NCBI GenBank assembly: GCA_031255655.1
Contig: JAIRSB010000215.1
Location: 1 to 7,663, forward strand
Origin: Spirochaetaceae bacterium
Lineage (GTDB): Bacteria > Spirochaetota > Spirochaetia > Treponematales > Breznakiellaceae
Reading direction: 5' to 3'
Length of the DNA: 7,663 bases
Shown here: positions 1-5,278 of the stretch, piece after piece
Position numbering within the stretch: the stretch's first letter is position 1
Layout of the letters: every line of letters starts with the position of its first letter
Translations under genes and position numbers: made by a program
The notes under the pieces: generated by a model
What the model was told of the DNA's origin: nothing
The model's input: the letters and a program-made list of their open reading frames with translations, nothing else
Database searches by the model: none

Positions 1-484
1 CCTCGCCCAGCAGTGAAAGCGCTGATTTGAGCCGCCCTATGCCGCCGCCGCGCCCTACGGCGCGGCGGGCGGCCTCGCTAAAAGTCTGCACGCCGCAGCT
101 TATCCGAGTTACCCCGCCCTCCGCGCAGACACGCAGGAAATCCTCGTCCAAAGATTCGGGATTAACCTCGACTGTAAACTCGGCAATTTCGTGCGGGGAA
201 CGGCGGTATTCCCGCAAAACAGCCGCTAGAAAATCAAGCAGCTCTTTCATCCGGCGGGAACCAAGCAGAGAGGGCGTACCGCCGCCTATGTAAACGCTGC
301 TTAACGCCTCCGCCCCGAACGCCTTAATCTGCCCTTCAATATCTTTGGCAAGAGCCTCGATAAAGCCGTCCATAAGCCGCCCGCCGCCGCCGTCATTCAC
401 CGGAATTGAATAAAAATCACAGTAATCGCACTTTTTCGCGCAAAAAGGAATATGTATATATAACGCGGCAGGACCGGAATTCAA
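1..484 (-). CDS. hemW: HemW-like radical SAM protein (heme chaperone family), C-terminus outside window
   Basis: The 161 residues visible are the N-terminal radical SAM half of a HemW/HemN-type protein. Residues 8-14 read LYIHIPF and lead into CxxxCxxC at Cys15, Cys19 and Cys22, which ligates the 4Fe-4S cluster that cleaves S-adenosylmethionine. GGGTP at 67-71, EVNPE at 106-110 and RISCGVQTF at 127-135 are further family motifs. Phe24 stands where true coproporphyrinogen dehydrogenases (HemN) have a fourth cysteine, so HemW, a cytoplasmic heme-binding chaperone often misannotated as HemN, is the better call. An in-frame TGA lies 13 codons upstream, and TTG at 484 is the only usual start codon between it and the cysteine motif; the GGA upstream is a weak ribosome site. 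The gene follows mscS by 26 nt and is probably cotranscribed with it. The diagnostic C-terminal half is beyond the window, so HemW versus a close paralogue is not fully settled. Confidence 0.9.
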   Translation of the reverse strand, partial: MNSGPAALYIHIPFCAKKCDYCDFYSIPVNDGGGGRLMDGFIEALAKDIEGQIKAFGAEALSSVYIGGGTPSLLGSRRMKELLDFLAAVLREYRRSPHEIAEFTVEVNPESLDEDFLRVCAEGGVTRISCGVQTFSEAARRAVGRGGGIGRLKSALSLLGE

Positions 485-510
485 TTTGTATTTTTCCGCT
501 GTTTTACACG

Positions 511-1899
511 CTAACTTCTCAGCCGCACATCATAACGCGGCGCGTACATACTGATATTGGCAGCGCTAAATCCATCCTGAATATTTTTATATAATTCGGA
601 GTATATAGCCGGCAGAATATCTACATTTTTTGTATAAACATTTATTTCGTACCAGCAGTAAAAATCATCAAGTTTTAGCTGATTAACAAAAGGCGGCGGA
701 GTTTTCTCGGTATATTTTGTTTTCAGCGCGGCATCAATTAATATATCGTGCACAACGCGCCACGGAACATTGTAACCCATCGTAACGGAAGTGTTGACGA
801 TATATCCGTCAAAATTATCAGCAATCGACGAATTATAATTTGTAACGCTCGTATTTAGTATCATTTGATTAGGGAACGAAACAAATTCATTTTTGTGAGT
901 GCGCACCCTAGTACTCATAGGGCCGCGTTCAACGACAAATCCTGTCACTTCGTTTATTTTAATGCGGTCTCCGACACGGAAAGGGCGCATATACGTCATC
1001 ACTATTCCAGCGATTAGATTGCTTACCACCGATGTTGAACCCAGCGAAAATATAACGCCGACTAAAACTGATATACTTTTGAAAACATCAGATTCGGAGT
1101 TTGGTAAATACGGATAAACAAAAGCCACAGTGAAGGCATATATCAGAACGCGCAGTATATTGAATGTAGGAACCGCCCAATCGGAATAAAAGCCGGGAAT
1201 TACCAGCTTTTTCCGTTCAATCTGGTTCGCAAAAAACCTTATCGTGCGCATGATGTACCGCGCTATTATAATTATGACGGCGATGGCGAATAGGTTTGGT
1301 ATATAATTTATCAAACCGAAAACAAATCGTTTCAACGGAGTCGCAATATAGCCAAACAATTTTTCAGCTAAACCGCGCGTCGTTTCAAACTGATGAAACA
1401 CAAGCGGTATCGTTATTATAAGCTGAAGCAGCGATATAATCAGTTTTAATATATTTATTATCTGTTCTGAAAGGCTGAGCATCTGGGCGACATCCATTAG
1501 GATGATTTTTTTAAATTTAAGCGGACGGAAACGCGCTCTGCCATATGTTTGCAGTTTCGTGGCGGCAAATTTTGCGAGCTTTAATGTAAGCCATATAAAT
1601 AAAATTTGTAAAAGCGATATTCCAAGCGCGATTCCGATGCGTATAAGAAAATGAAAATCTTTCTTTCCAGCAATAGTTATTGTATCGCTTATATCTTTTA
1701 ATTCTTCCCGTATGATTTCATCGGCCTGTTCGACCGACCCTTCGGCGGCAGGCGCTTCGGGCACAGCTTCCAGTACTGGGGTAGTGTCTTCGCCGCCTGC
1801 GCTCCCGTTTTCCTGCGCGAAAACCCCCACCAAAAGAAATATATTTAAGACCGATAAGACTGACAGGCAAAGATTTTTTTTTTCGGTGGCGTACTTCAA
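511..1899 (-). CDS. MscS-family mechanosensitive ion channel with signal peptide
   Basis: This 462-residue protein is predicted to be an inner-membrane channel that opens under membrane tension to release solutes on osmotic downshock. Residues 1-28 form a cleavable signal peptide (basic N-region, hydrophobic core, VFA before the cut), followed by a low-complexity acidic periplasmic stretch to about 80. Hydrophobic helices lie near 84-106, 147-168, 194-213 and 244-264, and the pore-lining helix near 276-303 carries the family signature IFSLGSTSVVSNLIAG. MTYMRPFRVGDRI (301-313) begins the cytoplasmic beta domain, and a mixed alpha/beta C-terminus follows. It is longer than E. coli MscS (286 residues) because of the extra N-terminal helices. 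The start is TTG, supported by a GGAG six bases upstream that overlaps the corC stop region. The gene is AT-rich: two sampled 60-nt lines hold 21 and 22 G/C, against 31 in a hemW line. Ion selectivity and the exact subfamily cannot be read from the sequence. Confidence 0.92.
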   Translation of the reverse strand: MKYATEKKNLCLSVLSVLNIFLLVGVFAQENGSAGGEDTTPVLEAVPEAPAAEGSVEQADEIIREELKDISDTITIAGKKDFHFLIRIGIALGISLLQILFIWLTLKLAKFAATKLQTYGRARFRPLKFKKIILMDVAQMLSLSEQIINILKLIISLLQLIITIPLVFHQFETTRGLAEKLFGYIATPLKRFVFGLINYIPNLFAIAVIIIIARYIMRTIRFFANQIERKKLVIPGFYSDWAVPTFNILRVLIYAFTVAFVYPYLPNSESDVFKSISVLVGVIFSLGSTSVVSNLIAGIVMTYMRPFRVGDRIKINEVTGFVVERGPMSTRVRTHKNEFVSFPNQMILNTSVTNYNSSIADNFDGYIVNTSVTMGYNVPWRVVHDILIDAALKTKYTEKTPPPFVNQLKLDDFYCWYEINVYTKNVDILPAIYSELYKNIQDGFSAANISMYAPRYDVRLRS

Positions 1900-1902
1900 A
1901 AG

Positions 1903-2679
1903 TTACTCCGTATTTTCGCCGCGGATTATTTTTATCGTATTGATTTTGCGCCCATCTATTTCCTGCACGATAAAATCTAGATTTTTGTAGCTTACTTTTT
2001 CGTTCCGCGCCGGTATGCGCCCGAATATATCAAAAACAAAACCTCCGAGTGTGTCAAAATCATCTGAAGGCAATTCCACGTTTAGGACTTCGGACAGACT
2101 TTTTAGATTGAAACGCGCGTCGCAAAGCCATGTATTGGGGCTTAAACTTGTTATTTCCTCGCGCTCGTGGTCAAATTCGTCTTGGATGTCTCCAATTATT
2201 TCTTCAAGGATGTTTTCCATGCAGACAATCCCTGAAACTCCGCCGTATTCGTCCACAACAACGGCAATATGGACACGGCGGCGCTGGAATTCGCGCAAGA
2301 GTTCGTCTATGTGCTTCGATTCCGGCACAAAGAAGGGTTTTCGCAGTATGGCAGTTATGTCGAAATCGCCGTCTCCTATAAGCTTTTTTAGTACATCTTT
2401 CACGTAAAGTATACCGGTAACGTTATCTATTGTGCCACTGTAAATGGGAAAGCGCGAATGTTCGCTTTCGGCTATGCGGTCAAGCAGTTCCTCTTTGGGG
2501 AGATCGGCGGACAGCAAGACTGTGTCCACGCGCGGCACCATGACTTCCTTGACGGTGGTTTCGCCAAATTCCACTACCCCGCGTATCATTTTTCGCTGTT
2601 CGGTTTCCAGCGCCTCGTGGGTTTTTCGTTCGAGTTCGTCTTTTTTAAAAAACTGTCTAAAATAATCCGGTATATTCAC
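1903..2679 (-). CDS. CBS-domain protein of the TlyC/CorC family, without membrane domain
   Basis: About 258 residues with two tandem CBS domains and a C-terminal CorC_HlyC (transporter-associated) domain. The first CBS domain starts at VMVPRVD (46-52) and includes RFPIYSG. The second carries the hallmark VDEYGG (142-147) followed by NILEEIIGDIQDE (156-168). The CorC_HlyC domain runs from about 180 to the end. Family members are annotated as hemolysin C, TlyC or the magnesium/cobalt efflux protein CorC. The CBS pair typically binds adenine nucleotides; the hemolysin label has little general support. The N-terminal DUF21 membrane domain of the larger homologues is absent, so the protein is probably cytosolic or peripheral. 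I place the start at GTG 2679 because GAGG lies nine bases upstream. An in-frame GTG at 2694 would add five residues but has no visible ribosome site. mscS follows after 3 nt, suggesting an ion or osmotic homeostasis operon (inference). Confidence 0.88.
   Translation of the reverse strand: MNIPDYFRQFFKKDELERKTHEALETEQRKMIRGVVEFGETTVKEVMVPRVDTVLLSADLPKEELLDRIAESEHSRFPIYSGTIDNVTGILYVKDVLKKLIGDGDFDITAILRKPFFVPESKHIDELLREFQRRRVHIAVVVDEYGGVSGIVCMENILEEIIGDIQDEFDHEREEITSLSPNTWLCDARFNLKSLSEVLNVELPSDDFDTLGGFVFDIFGRIPARNEKVSYKNLDFIVQEIDGRKINTIKIIRGENTE
1906..1909 (-). promoter_or_regulatory. Ribosome binding site of mscS, overlapping the end of the corC-like gene
   Basis: On the minus strand GGAG is followed by TAACTT and then the TTG start at 1899. 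The TAA in this spacer is the stop codon of the upstream CBS-domain gene. The good site and six-base spacing decide the TTG start and imply translational coupling of the two genes. Confidence 0.75.
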
Positions 2680-2719
2680 TTTTACGGGCCTCACCGGTTC
2701 AAGGCTAAACCCATAAAAC

Positions 2720-2748
2720 AGTATATCGCACCGTTCAGAAATTATCTA
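2720..2748 (-). promoter_or_regulatory. Candidate sigma70 promoter for the corC-mscS-hemW operon
   Basis: On the minus strand TAGATA (2748-2743), a 17-base spacer and TATACT (2725-2720) match the consensus at 4/6 and 5/6 positions. Transcription would begin near 2713, leaving a leader of about 30 nt to the GTG at 2679. The -35 box abuts the base of the 15-bp hairpin. Confidence 0.45.
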
Positions 2749-2786
2749 GCCCGCGACGCAAGTGCGTTGCGCTTGCGTCGCGGGCT
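2748..2786. repeat. Perfect 15-bp inverted repeat, terminator-like hairpin without a T-tract
   Basis: AGCCCGCGACGCAAG (2748-2762) and its exact reverse complement (2772-2786) flank a nine-base loop. The stem is very GC-rich and would form a stable hairpin on either strand. It lies 43 nt past the stop of the metallopeptidase-like gene and just before the candidate corC promoter, so it may end transcription or block 3' exonucleases between two operons. On the minus strand it is followed by AGATAATTT rather than a clean run of T, so it is not a standard intrinsic terminator. It could also be one copy of a dispersed palindromic repeat. Confidence 0.7.
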
Positions 2787-2811
2787 TCGGAGTTTGCGCG
2801 GAAAACTGCCA

Positions 2812-2840
2812 TAGCCTAGGAACGAAGGCTACAAGCCTTC
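2812..2840 (-). repeat. Two overlapping small hairpins at the 3' end of the metallopeptidase-like gene
   Basis: GAAGGCT and AGCCTTC (2824-2830 and 2834-2840, three-base loop) pair across the last codons and the stop. TAGCCT and AGGCTA (2812-2817 and 2826-2831, eight-base loop) form an alternative stem that uses some of the same bases, so only one can form at a time. A short TTTT follows on the minus strand after seven bases. A weak terminator is possible but unproven. Confidence 0.3.
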
Positions 2841-3638
2841 TAATTCATGTTCAAGCTCGTTTAGCCGTTTTGTAAGCATACCTATCGTGCGTTCTATGCG
2901 CTGTTTTTCTTTTTCAAGACGAGAACGCGGGTCATCTTCTGGCGGCGTCTTGCCATTTTTATAGGACGTTATGACAGTATCAGGACTTTTTCCGGCGATG
3001 AAAGCCCGTTGCGCCTCGCTTCGGGCATCCTCCCCCGCTATGCCAGCCACAAAACGCATATTGTCCGCGCCTATCTCAGGTTTTATGTCGTACTGAAAAA
3101 TCTTAACCGCCGTTTTTGCCGAAACACGCGGTATGCACAGAATTCTGTCGATATAATCCTCAAAACGCAGCCCAATCCCAGCGCAAAGCCCCTGCGCCTC
3201 AATAAGAACACGGCCTAATTCCTTAACAAGCCTTCCGTTTTCGGTAAGAAAGTCCTCTTTTATACGCGAAGTCAACTCAAGCAGGGCAGGAGAATCGGCA
3301 AGATTGATTTTATACAAGCCCAACTCTTCCGCCTTAGCCAGCAGATTGTGGAAAATTGCCCAGAATTCCCGCGTATGGGCGCGGGACGGCAGCTTCCCCC
3401 CCTGTTTACAGGCGTGAATGTGGTGGGCATACTCGTGAATCGCGGTATAAACAAGCGAATTTTCGTTCTGAACGCCGCCGTCATCTTGAAAATTCTTGTT
3501 ATGTATGATGATTTCACGCTCTTCAGGTTTGTAAAGTCCGTTTACTTTGCGGCTCTTCTTACCCGAAAATATCAGCGAAAAATCAAGCGGGGCATCCTCA
3601 ATGGAAAGGAGTATGTTTTTCACCGCGTCTTGATTCAT
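2829..3638 (-). CDS. Uncharacterised HExxH zinc-metallopeptidase-like protein with C-terminal coiled coil
   Basis: This is a 269-residue cytoplasmic protein whose family I do not recognise by name. HEYAH at 68-72 is an HExxH zinc-site motif at the end of a hydrophobic helix (LVYTAIHEYAHHIHA). Sixteen residues after its last histidine comes AHTREFWAIF, with His88. The pattern HExxH followed by HxxxFW resembles SprT-like, WLM and YgjP-type zincins, where that histidine is the third metal ligand; Glu91 is an alternative ligand. The preceding GLYKPEEREIIIHNKNF looks like the beta strands of such a fold. Residues 144-185 hold a helical segment (RVSAKTAVKIF) that could be helix-turn-helix-like. Residues 238-269 are a charged heptad-like coiled coil. 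There is no signal peptide or membrane segment. The ATG start has AAAGGA eight bases upstream, and the gene begins 4 nt after ruvC. A role linked to DNA repair is inference from position and from SprT resemblance only. Confidence 0.8.
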   Translation of the reverse strand: MNQDAVKNILLSIEDAPLDFSLIFSGKKSRKVNGLYKPEEREIIIHNKNFQDDGGVQNENSLVYTAIHEYAHHIHACKQGGKLPSRAHTREFWAIFHNLLAKAEELGLYKINLADSPALLELTSRIKEDFLTENGRLVKELGRVLIEAQGLCAGIGLRFEDYIDRILCIPRVSAKTAVKIFQYDIKPEIGADNMRFVAGIAGEDARSEAQRAFIAGKSPDTVITSYKNGKTPPEDDPRSRLEKEKQRIERTIGMLTKRLNELEHELEGL

Positions 3639-3642
3639 GGCA

Positions 3643-4158
3643 TTATTCCTTTACTGTTCCGCGAGCGTCCGTATACCGGATATCCGTGTAGGCGGAGCAT
3701 ATCGCGGCAGCAAGCGCGTCCGCGGCGTGGTCTGGGCGCGGAGCGGCTTCAAGTCCAAGCACAATGCGTATCATTTCTTGCACTTGCCTTTTATCCGCGG
3801 TGGCAACCCCGCTTACGGCCTTTTTTATTTCGTTGGGTCTAAACTCACGCACAAGCAAACCCGCTTGAGCCAGCGCCATACATAGCACACCTCGCGCCTC
3901 CGCCACCGGTATGGCGCTTTTCACGTTGCGGGCAAAAAACAAACCTTCGACAGCAGCTTCGACGGGACGCCATTTGTCAAGCACGGCGCGTATCTCATTG
4001 TAAATTGAAAGCAGGCGTTCCGCGTGATTTTGTGAAGCCGGAGTTTCTATACAGCCGTGCGCCAAATAACGCGCCCGCTGTCCTGAGTATTCGAGTACAC
4101 CCCAGCCGGAGGACGCGAGGCCGGGGTCAACGCCGATTATGCGCCGCGCCGCGCCCAT
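3643..4158 (-). CDS. ruvC: Crossover junction endodeoxyribonuclease RuvC (Holliday junction resolvase)
   Basis: RuvC is a dimeric nuclease that cuts Holliday junctions symmetrically, acting with the RuvAB branch-migration motor in recombinational repair. The 171 residues fit the usual length of roughly 160-190. RIIGVDPGLASSGWGV places the first catalytic Asp at 11, AVEGLFFARN gives Glu71, and the C-terminal RPDHAADALA supplies Asp143, His144 and Asp147, so the whole acidic active site is present. FRPNEIKKAVSG and ADKRQVQEMI are further conserved segments. I chose ATG 4158, which leaves 2 nt after the yebC stop and has GAAG upstream. A TTG at 4164 would overlap the yebC stop and add two residues, but its spacing to any ribosome site is poor. 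ruvA and ruvB are not in the window. The yebC-ruvC order is a common bacterial arrangement. Confidence 0.96.
   Translation of the reverse strand: MGAARRIIGVDPGLASSGWGVLEYSGQRARYLAHGCIETPASQNHAERLLSIYNEIRAVLDKWRPVEAAVEGLFFARNVKSAIPVAEARGVLCMALAQAGLLVREFRPNEIKKAVSGVATADKRQVQEMIRIVLGLEAAPRPDHAADALAAAICSAYTDIRYTDARGTVKE
3647..3652 (-). promoter_or_regulatory. Ribosome binding site of the metallopeptidase-like gene, inside the ruvC end
   Basis: AAAGGA on the minus strand lies eight bases before the ATG at 3638 and overlaps the last codons of ruvC, just before its TAA. This argues that the two genes are translated from one message. Confidence 0.7.
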
Positions 4159-4160
4159 CG

Positions 4161-4895
4161 TCAATCTTCGTAATCGTCAGGGACTTCAATGTTGGAATAA
4201 ACGTTTTGGACATCATCGTTTTCTTCCAGTTTTTCAATCAAACGCAGCACTTTGCCGGTGGTAGAAGCATCAAGGACAACAGGAGCTTCGGGAACCATGC
4301 TGATTTCCGCGCCGTTCGTCTCAAATCCGGCCTTTTCGAGCGCCGCAGCCGCCGTTTCAAAGTCCTCCGGCGCGGTGGTAACCTCGATAATGCCATCATT
4401 CAAAGCGACATCCTCCGCCCCTCCGTCAAGAGCCGCCTCCATCACCTTGTCTTCGGTGTACTTTTCACCGTCCAGCGTGATTATTCCCTTGCGGGTCAGC
4501 AGTCTGGAAACTGAGCCTGCCTTCGCCAACTCCGCGCCAGCGCGCGTTAATATATTGCGAACATCGGCGGCAGCGCGGTTGCGGTTATCGGTAAGCACCT
4601 CTATCAGTATGGCCGCCTCGCCAAGGCGCGCTTCGTAGGTGAGTTCCTCGTAATTAACGCCTTCAAGTTCACCTGTTCCCTTCTTGATGGCCCTGTCAAT
4701 GTTGTCTTTCGGCATATTCGCGCCGCGCGCCTTTATGACGGCAGTACGCAAACGCGGGTTACCTTCCGGGTCGCCGCCTCCCATACGCGCTGCTATTGAG
4801 ATTTCTTTAATCAGTTTTGTAAAAAGGTTGCCGCGCTGCGCGTCAGCCGCGCCTTTCGAGCGTTTTATTTTTGCCCATTTACTATGGCCGGACAT
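4161..4895 (-). CDS. yebC: YebC/PmpR/TACO1-family protein (translation factor or transcriptional regulator)
   Basis: This 244-residue cytoplasmic protein has the exact family length and the invariant N-terminus MSGHSKWAKIKRSKGAADAQ. It is followed by FTKLIKEI, the ARMGGGDPEGNPRLR block (about 37-51) and ANMPKDNIDRAIKKGTG (about 59-75). The C-terminus is acidic, including a conserved LIEKLEENDDVQNVYSN segment. Members were long annotated as DNA-binding regulators (YebC, PmpR). Later work links YebC and mitochondrial TACO1 to ribosomes and to translation of proline-rich stretches. Which role applies here cannot be told from sequence. The ATG start has AAGGAG five bases upstream. The gene is first in a minus-strand cluster with ruvC and is divergent from metK. 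Confidence 0.97.
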   Translation of the reverse strand: MSGHSKWAKIKRSKGAADAQRGNLFTKLIKEISIAARMGGGDPEGNPRLRTAVIKARGANMPKDNIDRAIKKGTGELEGVNYEELTYEARLGEAAILIEVLTDNRNRAAADVRNILTRAGAELAKAGSVSRLLTRKGIITLDGEKYTEDKVMEAALDGGAEDVALNDGIIEVTTAPEDFETAAAALEKAGFETNGAEISMVPEAPVVLDASTTGKVLRLIEKLEENDDVQNVYSNIEVPDDYED

Positions 4896-4900
4896 AAATA

Positions 4901-4906
4901 CTCCTT
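4901..4906 (-). promoter_or_regulatory. Strong ribosome binding site of yebC
   Basis: AAGGAG on the minus strand lies five bases (TATTT) before the ATG at 4895. It fixes the yebC start and is the strongest Shine-Dalgarno site on this strand of the window. Confidence 0.8.
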
Positions 4907-4936
4907 AAATTTCATTGTATAAAGTTAATTTTCATA

Positions 4937-4965
4937 AGTATGCGGAATTTTATCCTGTTTGTCCA
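4937..4965 (-). promoter_or_regulatory. Weak candidate sigma70 promoter for yebC-ruvC
   Basis: On the minus strand TGGACA (4965-4960), a 17-base spacer and CATACT (4942-4937) match consensus at 5/6 and 4/6 positions. Initiation would be near 4930, giving a leader of about 35 nt. An alternative -10 at TATACA further downstream lacks a convincing -35 box. Confidence 0.35.
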
Positions 4966-5012
4966 GCGTTCGCAGTGAGGCATTAAAAAAGCAACCGAAA
5001 AGCAATATTTAA

Positions 5013-5079
5013 GACATCGGACTTGTTCGATAACCCGGCGGCTTGTCTCGCAAGTCTTGCAAAATGCTTTGCATTTTGC
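5013..5079. repeat. Direct repeat, copy 1 (longer copy, with hairpin)
   Basis: Positions 5013-5057 match 5174-5218 without gaps at 37 of 45 bases, including the identical 13-base run TGTTCGATAACCC. The match resumes at 5067-5079 against 5219-5231 (11 of 13 bases) after nine bases present only in this copy. Within the copy, GACTTG (5020-5025) and CAAGTC (5051-5056) are exact complements. It lies upstream of the metK promoter and so outside the metK transcript. Confidence 0.75.
5059..5079. repeat. Perfect 9-bp hairpin inside repeat copy 1
   Basis: GCAAAATGC and GCATTTTGC flank a three-base TTT loop. The left arm falls mostly in the nine bases missing from copy 2, so copy 2 keeps only the right arm. 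The stem is AT-rich and has no adjacent T-run on the plus strand, so it does not look like an intrinsic terminator. Confidence 0.65.
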
Positions 5080-5113
5080 TTCAGTAACATTTTTCGTGAC
5101 TCAATGCGACCGC

Positions 5114-5142
5114 TTGACGAATACTTTGGTATTTCCTATAAT
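5114..5142 (+). promoter_or_regulatory. Near-consensus sigma70 promoter of metK
   Basis: TTGACG (5114-5119), a 17-base spacer and a perfect TATAAT (5137-5142) form the best promoter in the window. Transcription should start near 5149-5150, giving a leader of about 130 nt before the metK ATG. The promoter sits exactly between the two repeat copies. Confidence 0.8.
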
Positions 5143-5173
5143 TTTGATAATTACGCTTGGTAAGAGCATTCTG

Positions 5174-5231
5174 GGCATTGGACATGTTCGATAACCCGAT
5201 TGCTTGTCACTCAAGTCTGTTTGAATTTTGC
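5174..5231. repeat. Direct repeat, copy 2 (shorter copy, inside metK leader)
   Basis: This copy aligns with 5013-5079 at an offset of 161 bases, 37 of 45 identical, followed by a nine-base gap and 11 of 13 identical. The outer stem of copy 1 is broken here by one mismatch (GGACATG against CAAGTCT), and the 9-bp hairpin is missing its left arm. The lack of compensating changes argues against a strictly conserved RNA structure. Confidence 0.75.
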
Positions 5232-5266
5232 AAGCGGCAATCCAGCCGCCGCGTATGCCAGTTATT

Positions 5267-5271
5267 AGGAG
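5267..5271 (+). promoter_or_regulatory. Ribosome binding site that fixes the metK start
   Basis: AGGAG lies seven bases before the ATG at 5279. An in-frame ATG at 5228 would add 17 residues unlike any MetK N-terminus and would place this site inside the coding region, so the later start is correct. Confidence 0.85.
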
Positions 5272-5278
5272 TAATTTT

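Larger units (their letters stand above)
5150..5278 (+). promoter_or_regulatory. Long 5' leader of metK, function unknown
   Basis: The inferred leader of about 130 nt contains repeat copy 2 (5174-5231) and then a small hairpin, GCGGC and GCCGC (5234-5238 and 5245-5249, six-base loop), just before the ribosome site. I could not recognise conserved elements of the SAM-I, SAM-II or SAM-III riboswitches. The leader could still control metK, since metK leaders often do in other bacteria, but nothing in the sequence proves it. Confidence 0.35.

Noticed and set aside
27..293. Plus-strand ORF at the left edge
   Set aside because: It is antisense to the HemW-like gene, whose radical SAM motifs are clear on the minus strand.
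2015..2407. Plus-strand ORFs across the CBS-domain gene
   Set aside because: They are low-complexity Ser/Arg-rich frames opposite a gene with clear CBS motifs.
3348..3842. 164-residue plus-strand ORF
   Set aside because: It lies antisense to the metallopeptidase-like gene and ruvC, both well supported, and shows no motif.
4005..4514. 169-residue plus-strand ORF
   Set aside because: It is antisense to ruvC and yebC, which have full family signatures.
5013..5231. CRISPR array
   Set aside because: There are only two diverged copies with a promoter between them, no regular spacers and no cas genes nearby.
5150..5278. SAM-I or other known SAM riboswitch ahead of metK
   Set aside because: I could not find the conserved core sequences or the multi-stem layout of these classes, so only an unclassified leader is reported.
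5228..5278. Upstream ATG start for metK
   Set aside because: The extra 17 residues match no MetK N-terminus and the AGGAG site points to ATG 5279.
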